Shown here in pieces: positions 1 through 12,185 of a stretch of 64,000 nt of DNA. Made by a program: the position numbers and the translations under genes. The notes below the pieces were generated by a model that saw only the letters and a list, made by a program, of their open reading frames with translations, had not been told where the DNA came from and did not search any database. How positions within the stretch are numbered: the stretch's first letter is position 1; each line of letters begins with the position of its first letter. The stretch covers positions 42,137,140-42,201,139 of the forward strand of contig OY978526.1 in NCBI GenBank assembly GCA_963854835.1. Reading direction: 5' to 3'. Source of the stretch: Megamerina dolium (lineage: Eukaryota; Arthropoda; Insecta; Diptera; Megamerinidae).

Positions 1-3000
1 CAATACACTTGATGACATTGTATCAGTCCAACTGCAATACGTCCTATGTGTACACATATTGTAATATTCTGTGTTATTATTTCCAACCGATACATTTGTA
101 TCATAATCTATTCATAATCGTTTTTATATTCAGGTATATGAAACTGCGCATGAAATCATCTGCGAACAATACATCTATACATCTGCGAATGTGGTAAAAT
201 AGGAGTACGTATCCTCCTCTAGTTGCCGCCAGGGAATAAAAAATATAAAACCCTAACGGCATGTTATTATATTGTATAATTGTTTTAGCGATTCGCACCT
301 TCTGGAGTTTGTTTACATGAATAAAATCGATATTCAGTACACTATGGTATTCAAATGATAATCATGCAATGATAGCGTACGGAACTCGAACTACGAATAT
401 TTTATTCTGTGTCCACAAAATTTAGGGCGTTTCTTCGCCTTACCTATAGTGTATCATACCTTCATACTTTCACTAGTTGACAAATATTTTTATATAGCGT
501 AATTTCTATAGAGCCTATAATTGCTATACACACGTAACGTATCGTTACATTCTTCTAGTATATATTTACATATGAATGTTCGCACATACATTCACATATG
601 TAAGCAAAAGTACAATACAATATTTATCCAACGAATTGAACGGAAAAACTATTATCGCAAAATAAACAATAAATGATTTATGTATGTATATTATATGTAT
701 TTGTAATTATACATAGTATGTAGGTGGACATATGTATAAATACATACTGTCATTTGTTTAATTTATTTGTATTGTATTTAACACCCTCGGCTATAAATAA
801 ATATACATACAATACATATGTGCACTTATAAAACTATATAAATAAACATAAACTTAATTGATTCACACAGTATGTAGTATGGCTATTCTTACTATAAATA
901 TCCTTAAGGCATTTTCTTCATTTATTTTTCAATGCTATTTTTGGAATAAACAAAATGAAGATAATATAAAATACCAAAACTTAGGATTGTAAAAATCTTC
1001 ATCGTGAAATGTAGGAAAAGCTGCTTACATTATTTCTTATTCAGTGAATCTAATTTATATAATATTTTAAATTACATACTCCCCACTGGATGCTGTAGCG
1101 TAGCTCTTGTGGCCATCAATGGCCTAAAGTATGATTCAATTTTGTACATTTTGTCATTTATGGAATAATACAAATGCTTCCAAAAAGACTAAAATCCAAT
1201 TTCACATTTGAGTACAGTAAATTTTAAATTAATGCACACAAAATCGTTGTATAGGAAACCTGTTTATAAAGCCATTGTGGAAATCGTTTGTGTGACGTCA
1301 GAAGTTGTTATCCAACAAAGCATTTTAAACATGGCTGCACTGTATGTTATATGCGTGTTGGCAATTAGAGCTGACAATTAGAGTTTTTGGTTTTATTGAA
1401 GCATTGAGCAAACTTAATAATGTTAAATTTAAAAAAATTTCGATTTTAAAAATAAAATAAGGAATATACTATCAAGAAAATACTAAAAATTTCACAGCTA
1501 ATGTATTCAGTAAATTCTTTTCCTTGCTCCTTTAGGATAGTATTGCTTAGTTCAAAATTATTTGTGATTATAATACACATAATTATATTATTTCATAAAA
1601 GTTTTCACATCCTTAAAACAAAACTTGAGTAAAGGACACTTTAGAATATCTGAGTATGCCTGCAATTTGTTTAATTAAAAGCAAAAAGGAAAGACAATGT
1701 CATTAGCTCTGATGTATTGCTTTTCGAAAAGTTTATATTAAAGTGTCAATATCAAACAAGCTTGCCAATATCGTTATATTTATTGCAGTGAATGCAGATT
1801 TTTCCGATCTGCTCCAAAAAATTTGAAATTTCGTTTCACAGAAGTATGAAAGCGTACTTTTTATATTGAAGTTATTTAAAATGCTTTTGAGTTTAAACGT
1901 TCGTGGGACCAATTTGTTCAAATTGTTGAACCTTAAGGCCAATTGATTAGTTAATAAATAAGTTGGTGTAAAATACAGAAATCACAAACTACTTTTCGGT
2001 ATGCCATCTTAGAGAAAAACAAAAACAAGCAGCTATGTCATTGCGACATCCAACAAAAATTTTGAATTTAATTTTTACGCGCAGATGCACACAGAGTACA
2101 TCTGCGTATCACAGAGTAATATTTACAAAATATAATGTATGACTATATTGTCTCTAGAAGCAAGTGGAAGCATAGAAATAATTCTTAAAATTATAATAAC
2201 ACTAGTTTCCCAACAAATTACCAAATATAGAAATTGGTCTAAATTTGGAAAACTGCTCGCCTTTTGGTTGAAAAAAATGGGCATCTAAAATTTAGCAAAA
2301 TATAAAAACGTTTATAATTTCTGAAAAATTATGTGAAATTATTTAGGTAAAATGAATTTCTCTATATGTGCTTCTCCATTTTCACCTAAATAGACAGACG
2401 TAAGTGCACTGCTTTCGAATTTTATACACGAGTTGCCCTACTTTGTGAGGTAATGGGGCAAAACGTATGACTGACCCCCATTAATATCTTCTGCACAAAA
2501 TTGTTTACCTCTATCTAATATCCTTAGAAGGTTCCCCTGCAAAATTGTCGTTTTCATAAAGTTCGCCCTCATCACTTGAGTGGTACAGTATATGACCAAC
2601 AACAACAACAATCTTCCTAATATTTCTCGTAAACGAACTAACTGACACAATACGAGTATTTACAAAATATCGCCTACAGTCATAATTGACTATTTCCTTG
2701 TGTGATACCATTGAGAAATATTGGTTGAAGAGATCCCCTTATGCATGTGCGCTATTATTGAACTAATTTATTTTTGTTTTTAGAACTTTTGAAACTACAT
2801 CAGATTTTATTTTCCTTTATCGTTCTATTCTTATTTCCATATGGTTATTATCATTATTATTATTGTTATATATGTAGATACTTGTATAACGTGGTAGCAT
2901 ACGGCGGCCATTAAATTGTCATGTGAAACATATTGTGTATATTTACAAAATATTGATAATCATCTATTTAATAGTTATTTTCTTATAGATTTATTAGACT

Positions 3001-4719
3001 TGTTTCCATATTTATTAAGTATTATTATAGCTATTTCGTGTATATACAATATATTATTATTATTATTGTTACGTAGTATATTTATGGGCTCACGAACATT
3101 CACTAAGAGTAATATGATAAATTTTGAGGTACATAATTTAAGTATGTATTTGATCACACACACACATTATACGTACATATAAACGTTTTTAAATAGGTTT
3201 TATTTGGTTTTTGTATTCATTATTATTTTGTAAATGAATTTATTCTCATAATGAAAAGCCAGCAATGCCAGCTACCGACAATCAAAATTATTTTATCGTA
3301 TCAGACAAATGGCAATTTATTCTAAAAAAAAAAAGGTTCTTCTGTGATAAATTTATGTTGTGGCCGCAAATAGGTTGGCACATTGCTTATAAACATCCTT
3401 ATTATCCTTGCTTATCCTTTTATGTACTTTTTCGACAATTTCTCTTCTCTCATTCAACTTTCAGCACATTCATTCATTCCTTAAGTGCTCTTATATCGCA
3501 TTTAATTCATGAATTTAATCTTAACCGCTCACACACACACACGCAACACACTCAACGAAATGAAACAGCTTTGAATGTTATATACTTATACATATAGTCG
3601 CGTATTCGAACTCATTTTCAGTATACAGGCTGCTTTGTTTCCTCGGTGGTCTCTATGCAATTAATTTAATTCATTATACTTATGAATAGCAAATAGGGGG
3701 AAAATAATATATAACGACGCAATGTTGATGGCCTCGTCGATGATGACGGTGAAGACGATAATGAAGAAATCTGTATATGAGTTAAATGTATTCAATTATT
3801 TTCATGTAATTAAAATTTACTAAATGATTAAAAGACGCAAGTGAAAATTACCACAAAATATGTATACACCTACACACATACAAACAGAACGATACACGCA
3901 TGCATATACTGCATATTCATAACAAAAGAGAATTGGAATTTAACATATTTCCCCCTTACCCCAAACAGCAACAACATTAGCAATACATATTAGCAACATT
4001 AATAAGTTGTTGCCTAAGTGGCATAATTAAGCTAAATACATATGCACATTCCTACGTTTGTATATATGCGCATACAAGTACACAAGATAAAACAAGAACA
4101 CCCCCTCATGTATAAAACAGATTCACTCACACGAATATGAAGGTACCCATAAACTTTCTGACATACAAATGTATTGTATATACACATATAACTAGTGTGT
4201 ACATGAGAGAAAACGATAAATCTATATGACTAGAGTCGACGTAAAAACATTACGACGACGCATTGAAAAAAACCGCAAATATTCGGTTGTATAAATATGT
4301 ACATATACAGGTGCGTATGCTTCAAGTGCCGGGTGTTATAATGTTAATGCTGCTGTCACTGTAGCTGTCGACGCTGTTGTCGTTTAGTTGATGCAATGCG
4401 TTACTGCTGCCGCTATTAGTATCGTACCATTGTGAGTTTGCAAAATAATTAAGACCACAAAAGTGAAAATCTGCTTTGAAATATGTTTATGGCACTTGAT
4501 TGCCACCACTCATCGTTTGTATTTATAAGCAGCAGCCACCGCCGCATCCTTTTCATTCTCATACTCACACACCTGATTAACAGAGCAACGTTTAATGTAC
4601 TCTTCTCACCTTTAGCCGGTACCGTCAGATTGCAAAATGTGGTTGCTGAAAAATTATGTGGCAATGATAATGATGACGTACATTAGCATACACACATGCA
4701 CTTATATATTCACATCCAC
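1..4719. other. AT-rich non-coding stretch (upstream intron or 5' region)
   Basis: I see no gene here. The sequence is AT-rich, with many ACATA/TATGTA words and short microsatellites such as a CA run near 3530-3542. The longest open frames (about 110 codons at 3265-3597, 88 at 2916-3182) read low-complexity AT-rich sequence and show no domain. The block around 4300-4690 is more GC-rich and less repetitive than its surroundings. It could hold regulatory or untranslated exon sequence, but nothing in it proves that. Confidence 0.6.
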
Positions 4720-4876
4720 ATAAAGGGTGTTCCTTTTAGAGTGTTCTCTTAGATATTCTTACGCGATGAAGTTTAATTTTCGACAACTTTTTCGAATATA
4801 GACAATAATAATGATCATCTAGAGGATCTTATCAACCGCCATGTATAAGGTTCTTTGCTCAAGAATCCACTGAAAT

Positions 4877-5197
4877 GCCAGTTTCGACGAGCTATCCATA
4901 AATATCAAAAAAGCTGCAAAATTGGCAAGTGTTGATGCAATGTTAAAACCTTTCGATGATGAATTGGCTAAAGTCACTAAATATGAATCATACTTGGAAT
5001 GATTGGAAAGTACACCCTTCACATGTGCATATCGTGTACATATTCGCAAAAAATTTGTTTGGTTTAGTTTTCCTGGCATTCATATCAAGCGAATTGAAAA
5101 TGTTGAAATTTTAACACCACCTATAGGCAAATATATCTTCTCATCAAAATGTATGGCGATTGGCCTAATAAATTACTTCGTGGTATATGCAATTTAA
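4877..5197 (+). pseudogene. Orphan open frame with one internal stop, possible decayed coding fragment
   Basis: One frame runs for 107 codons, interrupted only by a TGA at 5000-5002. The translation has protein-like composition on both sides of the stop: before it, a charged helical stretch (DELSINIKKAAKLASVDAM, then KPFDDELAKV); after it, a basic/aromatic stretch (HIRKKFVWFSFPG, then IKRIENVEIL). This differs from the low-complexity translations of the surrounding intron. I do not recognise the family. It may be a processed pseudogene or the coding remnant of an unknown transposon. Just upstream, at 4724, a GGGTGTTCCTTTTAGAG word resembles mariner-superfamily element ends, which favours a transposon origin, but I could not find a matching right end. 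Confidence 0.3.
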
Positions 5198-6779
5198 TAT
5201 AGACCATTATGTGCTGGTGGTTGTGATTGAATAGTTTGAGTGCCAGAACAATTAAAAATATGTTTTTACTAGAAACAATTATAGTGGCCCTAATGTGCAG
5301 TACATTAAGAATGTAGAGCATGAAGTGCGCTATCTCTACGTAATGAATTGATCCGCACATTATCATTACATGTACATACATGTGTTATCTATGTGTCGAA
5401 TGTTCGAATTTGGTGTAGGTTCTTTTCAAACACAAGCATACTATATGTGTATTCGTATATGCTATTTAAAAAGAAATTTAACAGTAACAGAAGATAAATG
5501 AGATTTCAAGATCAGCCGCAAGTAAATGGGATATGCTATGTTTGTATGTGGCATATGCTTGTTAGTATGAAGAATGTATTAAAGTGTATATATACGAGAC
5601 AGTTGGTTTCCATACAGAGGTCTTAAATACAAAAACTCGTCATTAACATAACGACATTAAGACATCAATAATGTACCTATTCGAAAAAAGTATTTTCTAG
5701 CAGACGGAATAAACATTTTTATATAAAATATGTATTTAGGGTCGCTGGATTCCAATCCGGAGTTGCTTTGACGCGGATAAGTAACAATTCGTCCCTAACC
5801 TAAGAAAAAATGGGTAAAAGGGTAAAATTTGTAACTGAACTCCATTAATTTTGTCTTCTAAATTTTATAGGCCAGCCCCGTTTTAATTGCGGGGCGAACA
5901 ATTAATGGAGCTTTATCACACATATTACCGGGGGGATTCTGGGTATTTTACATGAGTCGGTCATCCCATATTCGACGTCGTTGACAACAAATACCTATAG
6001 AAAAGTCTATTATTTCATGTGACAGTGTAATTGAAAGCACATTTGTTGATATTATTGGTTGAATGGTGTAAATTTGTCCTTCTGTTTTCTTTTCTTTGAC
6101 CCTTAATGTGTTTTCTTTTTTATTTTAAAGTTGTAAGAAAGCTTGTAAAAAGGAATACATATAAATTGGTATGCTGGACAGCACAATTATATTTCACGCC
6201 TTTCAAAATAAGTCGTTCAAATGAGTTTGTGTTTGCAAGTCCTCTTCAAATGTCACGTATCCAGAGATCAACGCATAAATACAGGGTGAAGTGCCAAAGG
6301 GCTACAATGTGCATACTGATAAAAATCTTATTTATTCAAAGATATGTCAATACTTAGAGCGACGGAGGCTGCTTGTATATATGTTATCAATAAATTTATA
6401 TTTATGTTGGATTTGTTTGTAATAAGACGTAATCTTCGTCGTTGAAGAAAATTTCTTTGTAAAAAAATCAAAAATGGAGCATTGATGTCGGTGTGGATGT
6501 AGGTTACATTCACTGACCTTTTGAAGTCTACGTCTGGTGTGAAGTTCATTTCTGCCTTACATTTTTTTTTAAATATACAAAAGGATGTTTTCTATTTTTT
6601 AATGGTAAAATATACGATGAAATTAAAATAGGGTAGAATGCGAACTATGGAAAACCTTCACCATCAACTGGAAGCCGAACATGTGTTTGTGAAGAGGAGC
6701 GGAAAGGCGACCCGGACTTTTTTGGATTCGTTGTGAATAATCTTCATAAAATGTTTGCAGAAATGAAGGCAGTACTACA
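5198..6779. other. Non-coding stretch with a small nested inverted repeat
   Basis: No gene is recognised. At 5840-5910 an 11-bp inverted pair (CTCCATTAATT at 5840-5850, AATTAATGGAG at 5900-5910) encloses a second GC-rich stem (GCCCCG at 5875-5880, CGGGGC at 5890-5895). Together these would fold as a nested hairpin. It lies in a locally GC-richer block (5740-5990) that looks like an unidentified repeat. The frames at 6106-6357 (+) and 6328-6549 (-) show no family motif. Confidence 0.4.
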
Positions 6780-6935
6780 ATGAATTATTGGGCCAATTCA
6801 ATACGACCTGGCCGCATTTCACCAGAAAGAAATTTCTATCAAACGAGGAGGATATCGCCAAGAAAGAGGCACATTTTGTTGAGTTTGACAAATCTTACTC
6901 ATTCAACCGCATCTGTTATAACCACGATATTTGGT
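6780..6935 (+). mobile_element. Mariner transposase C-terminal fragment
   Basis: The translation contains KKFLSNEEDIAKKEAHF followed by a DKSY word. This matches the layout of the C-terminal tail of mariner transposases, where a ..F.SNEEVI.E.EAYF..KDKSY.. segment follows the last catalytic aspartate. The DNA-binding domain and catalytic core are not visible upstream, and I see no terminal inverted repeats, so this is a short 5'-truncated relic. The frame before about 6780 contains stops. Its family assignment rests on this one motif only. Confidence 0.45.
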
Positions 6936-9900
6936 ACCAATTATATTTGCCGCTGATAACTAAATACTGATGAAAGTATTCGTATGCGTTAGAAAAGTCC
7001 CAGTTGGATTCTACATTTCCTCTAACATGTGTGTTTATGTTTGGACATCTTTACTGAATTTAATTAATCTAATAAATTTATATTTGCCCATGTAAACTAA
7101 CGATACTAAACTTTTTTTTTCTTTTTACAAATTTGGGTTAGTGAATATGTAAAATGTTTTAAATATTACAGTTTCTCAATCATTACTGATATTCTAACCG
7201 CGAATGTAAGCAACAGAATAAAAATGTATAAAAATGAAAAAAAAAACCGCTTAAACTTCTTATATTTGTTTTGTGCGTTGTTAACTTTTTCAGAGTAAAA
7301 ACCAACAAAAGTCACCTATTACCATTGCCCTGTTCCAAAACCCTGTTAGCGATAGCACAACAAATTGTGGGTTTAGCCAATTTTCTTCGCAAATATGCAT
7401 TGTTTGGTATACTGATTTTAACTTCAATTGAAATGGACTATTCTTATTTATTATGGACTTGTTTGTGAACAAGGAAAATGTTGTAAAAACTAGAACATTC
7501 TAAGGGCGTTGTAAGTAACTACTGCCAAAAGTCTGACAATTGCCTCTTTCTTCCACATACCATCCTTGAGTCGCAAGCCATACAAGCCAAATGTCGAAAT
7601 TAAGTGAAACAGCCAGAATATTTGGAGCACCCTGTACAAATATATCCTATGGGTACATAACTATTATACACTGAAGGCTTATCTTTACAATAAAAGGTCG
7701 TTTTTGCTGTTGTAATTGTTGTTCTTAACATTGTTAACATTGATTTCTTTATTTTATTTTGCGTACCCTTACATACATACTTATGTACGTATGGGTAGTA
7801 AATGATGCTTAGTTACACATTTTCGTCGCTTTTATGCATTATTGTTGTTGTTGTTCCTATTAAATAAGGATTATACATTTCTTTAAATGTAATTGTTATC
7901 ACAAAAATGTTTCCTTTTTTTATGCTTCTTCTGTTAGTTGTATTAATTCATGTCATCGATTCATGGCTTTGCCTTCGTTTTTCTTCATTTTCCATTATAA
8001 TTGGCCATTGTTGAAGAATAGGATAAACAATTTGAAGGTCTTGTTATTGTCACCAGTTTGAATAAGCAAGATAAACATTTCTATTATACTCGTATATTAT
8101 ACTCTTATGTACATACATATGCATGGGTTTATTTATTTGATACTTTGAAAATCATTTCTTTTAAACATGATAATTCGACTTGTAGACACACACATATGTA
8201 CATGCTCGTATATTGCAATTTATCAATAAAACGTTTTCAATGTTTGAATTGGAACAAACAAAGGAGAAAAAATACTCTGGCCGAACCATCACCATCACAC
8301 ATTCGATTAAACCTATTAAATTTCATAGGAAAAGCACATAAAAGATGCATAAAACTAGTTTTGTAATGACAATATGGCAAAATAATATTTTTACGGCTCG
8401 TAAACCTCTTTAGAAGCAACACACACACACATAAATTCATAAACGCAAGCATGCACAGCTTACCTCAGTTTGTAAACTGACTTCAGGGGCCAATGCAGTA
8501 ATCCATTTTCAATAGTTTACATGTTTGCGTGTGCGTCTGTACCTAAGCATATGAATGTGTATATGATATTGCGCTTCACTTGATGCTTATCGAAACGAAA
8601 CGAAACGAAACGTAGGAGTAGCTCAATAATCTGCACCAAACGCACTTGTACATACATACATACATACACACAGTCCAAGCCCACATTTATTTGAAACCAA
8701 AAGGAGTGCAGGGAAAAAGCTAATATGCAAAGAGGATTTAAACAAAAAGGAGAGATTCAATCACACTATTATTGCTTCGAGCAAAACCAAAGTAATAAAA
8801 GAATACATTTCTATATATTGCATGTATTGCTTGACATGCTTATATGGAGTTGTGTAACACAGAATCGACGTCCACATATAACAACCATTCTCGCAACATC
8901 AACATGAAGAAACAAAACCAAGAAGAATAAGGTGTGAATGTAAAAGAGAAGTAAAATCGAACTGATGCATATACCCTTTACGGAATATAAAGTAACCAAG
9001 GCTTGAAGCAGAAGCTCTTCCAACACTAGGATATGTACCAAAAGTGGTAGTAGTAGTACAGTTCCTGTATTTAAATTCTTTCAATTAAAATCTCTACGCA
9101 ATCCAGAGCTAGCTAGAGGACATAATCATGCGAAGCCCACCTTATATTCAATTAATGTGACAAACAACAAGCAGCACAGTACACTATAGAAAAGCATAAT
9201 GAACTAATTGCCACAGTTTTTGGTACAAAAAGATATCGAATAACAGTATATACTTAATAAAAATACATACAGAGTCAGCCTCTTATACTCATCATGATCA
9301 TGAACTTTTTTTGTATGCTTATCAATGAGACTGATTTTCATTCATCCATACAACATAGACACATAAAATTCAATCGATAGCTCTACGTTTCCCTTCTTTG
9401 TTTTTTGGTTTGTTTGTTTATAACTCAATGTTGGATTTATTGCCAGTCTTAGACGTACATGTGTTCATACATATATGTGTGTTGGGATAATATTTCATTT
9501 CGATGCTTGATTTCAATATGATAAGATACCAAGTTTACACATCCGTATGTGACAATGAAAATAGAATTGACAAACGCATGTACACATACATACACATATT
9601 CTTCTCTTAACATCCATTTCCTCTCCATTCACAGTATGTGTGTCAAACGACATTGTTATGCTTGCAGAAGCATAAAATCTTTGCAGGCGCTTAAAAAGCT
9701 AAAAGAACGTAAAAAATAATATATGAATTTTCTATATCATTATCGTCGTTGTCTGCTTGTGTGGGCGAGTGTGTAACGAATGGTATTTTTCAATTAGATT
9801 TCAGCTGTGCCTCAACGCCTTATCGTTGACTTTTTTGGTTGACACAACTTTAAGAAGAAAATATATTCATGCAAATCAAAGAATTCATATGAAGCTATCT

Positions 9901-10708
9901 ATTCAATCCAACCAATTGTTGCATATCTCTTCTTGAGTAGAAATTATTTCGATTCTCTAAGTTGAGAATGCTTTGTTAGTTGGCTTCAATGCTAATTACT
10001 GTCAACTGCATTCACTTTCAATGGTAATGTCAGTCAATTGTCAAGTCAGACTGTGACAAATGACAAGCCATGATATGCTTCTATGCATACGTATGTATGT
10101 CATTTCCATACTTATTTATTTTAATGTAAATTGTTACGTATGAGGCTATCTCACTGTGACAGAATGAATGTCCAAATGACTTTTATATTGTATGTGGTTG
10201 CATTTCTATTGAAAATGAATACTGACCAGCGCTGACCAGTTTCTTATTAGAAACTACAATATACAAACTATCTCCAGTATTATCATAAATGCGTTAAACG
10301 TCAATATACGCAAACATAGAATGGCCTCTAAGTTTTGATTATATTTCTATAATTTTTTTTTTTCAAATAAATTTAACCTCATTTAAAGAAATCCTAAAAC
10401 TGTTGTATTCTAATGTAATGGAGACAAATTGTAGGGAATATACACCCTACTGCTATGGTAGGAAATTCGAAAAAAATTAATTACATAATGTGGTGTGTTT
10501 ATTTTGGATCATTTTGTTTTCTCTCTTAAAGAATTTGCACCAAATACACTTTATTGAAATATTTATAAATTAACTTTTCTTTATTGTTTCAAAAGTAATT
10601 GAGAACACATTCTTTTGTACATAATTGAAATTGGAAACTCAAACCGTTTCGTGCAGAATATTTATCAAATCTAATATAACTGCAAATGTGTTCTTTTCTT
10701 CACTTATA
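6936..10708. other. AT-rich non-coding stretch
   Basis: No gene is recognised. It contains a four-copy CGAAA pentanucleotide run at 8591-8612, short CA runs and many ACATACATAC words. Near 7590-7640 an ACAGGGTGCTCC-type word (reverse strand) looks like the end of a DNA transposon, but no partner end was found. Open frames here (up to 102 codons, at 8058-8366) have unbiased AT-rich composition and no motifs. Confidence 0.55.
8591..8612. repeat. (CGAAA)4 microsatellite
   Basis: Four head-to-tail copies of CGAAA plus CG, seen directly in the sequence. Confidence 0.9.
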
Positions 10709-11385
10709 CTATATATCCATCTCTTCATTGGTTGCAAATCTTCTACCACTAAGCCATTTTTTAAAATTTGGAAATAGAAAATAATCCGAAGGAGCTAAAT
10801 CTGGCGAATAAGGTGCGTGCTGAAGCAATTTGAGATTTAACTCATTGATTTTGGCCATCGCAATAGCGGATGTGTGAACTGATGCAATGTCTTGATGAAA
10901 CAACAGTTTCTTTTTCGCCAAATGCGGACTTTTTTCTTTAATTTCATCACTTAAACGCTGCAACAAATAAGCATAATACTCGCTGTTGATTGTTTTTCAT
11001 TTTTGAATATAATGAAAATGGTTACGAATCCTCGCAAAAACTCGTCTTTATTACTGTGAAATACCTTCACCTTCAGCGGCACTTTCATCCGGCGATCATC
11101 CAATACTATTTTGTGGATTTTCTTAACCGTTTCTGGTGTGGCCACCTCAATTGGTCGACCACTACGGTGTTCGTCTTGGCAGCTCGTACGACCTCGTTTA
11201 AACTCTGTCACCCAATATGTTATGGTCGAAAACGAAGGAGCAGACTCCCCCAGAGTAGAATCTAGTTCGGCTTTAATATTCGGTAGACTGAGACCTTTCA
11301 AATGAAAGTATTGAATTACATAACGGTGACCAATTTTTTCGATGTTTACAAATTCACTAAGGTCGTTAACTTTCGATGGCTCAAA
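10709..11385 (-). pseudogene. Internally deleted mariner transposase
   Basis: On the reverse strand the N-terminal part (about 11385 to 11040) encodes a mariner helix-turn-helix region: IEKIGHRYVIQYFHLKG, then FKRGRTSCQDEHRSGRP and a PETVKKIHKIV segment. The C-terminal part (about 10990 to 10709) encodes PHLAKKKLLFHQD, the second catalytic Asp in HQD..SVHT, and the third in YSPDLAPSDYFLFP, the spacing expected of the D,D34D mariner triad. Between them about 80 codons of the usual roughly 345 are missing, including the first catalytic Asp, and the two halves are in different frames. A stop truncates the tail at 10709. The element is therefore non-functional. Surrounding DNA (roughly 10500-11520) probably belongs to it, but I could not define the terminal inverted repeats. 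Confidence 0.85.
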
Positions 11386-12185
11386 AAAAAATACTAAACA
11401 ACATGGCGCCTTGAAACTTCAAAGGTTGCTTTATAAGGTTGCCACTTTTCACCAAAGTAATTTTTTTCAAACTGCTGCCGCCATCTTTAGATCAGGTCGG
11501 GTAGTTATGGTACCGCCCTCGCATATTAATAATTTGGGATCAATTTTTATACAACAGTAACTAAATTAAGAAAGTAATAATTACGATGTTAAGTAAAAAA
11601 AAAAAACAAAAACAAAAGCAAAACAATGCTGATTAATATTATTTTCGTTCCCATATAAATACGAGTCATTCTATTGTTTATGTGTGTATGCCTATGAAAT
11701 AGTATTCTTTTAAGTGCTTAAGTTATATGCTCACACATTTAGTGAAGTCAACAATACAACCACTTATCATTAGATGATTTAGTTACCGAACGGCAACTTA
11801 CTTCATCAGGCATACATTTGATGCGAAAATTACTTACACACTTATTCTCGTAATATAAATGCACGATTTCGAATCTGTGCTGTCAATTGCAGTTGAAATA
11901 TGTCTTAACATACGTATATGCGTATTAGTATATCATAGAGCAATTCTATAGTATTTCTTATACTTGATTCGCTTTGCTAAAATAAATAATAAATAAAAAT
12001 ATGTATGCAATAGGGCGAGTCAAATTGTTCGATGAAAGAAAATATAGAGTTCGCTCAAAGATTACAAAAGAAATTAAAACTACAGAACAAAAAAACGCAT
12101 GCACTTAGTGGTACAAAAGCCGATGATATTTATTTTTCTTCATAAGCGGATGCATGTGTACCTCTATCACCTATAGATTACTTTT
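11386..12185. other. Non-coding stretch
   Basis: No gene is recognised. The first part (to about 11520) is probably the 5' untranslated end of the mariner relic. It includes a GC-richer patch with GATGGCGGCAGCAG (reverse strand), a sort of word often seen near mariner-type 5' ends. The rest is ordinary AT-rich intron. Confidence 0.45.

Noticed and set aside
2916..3597. 88- and 110-codon frames on the + strand
   Set aside because: They read AT-rich and CA-repeat DNA, and the composition is that of translated simple sequence.
10430..11560. Terminal inverted repeats for the mariner relic
   Set aside because: Words such as ATGATCCAAAAT and TTGATCCCAAAT look alike on the two sides, but no convincing matched ends with TA duplication could be fixed.
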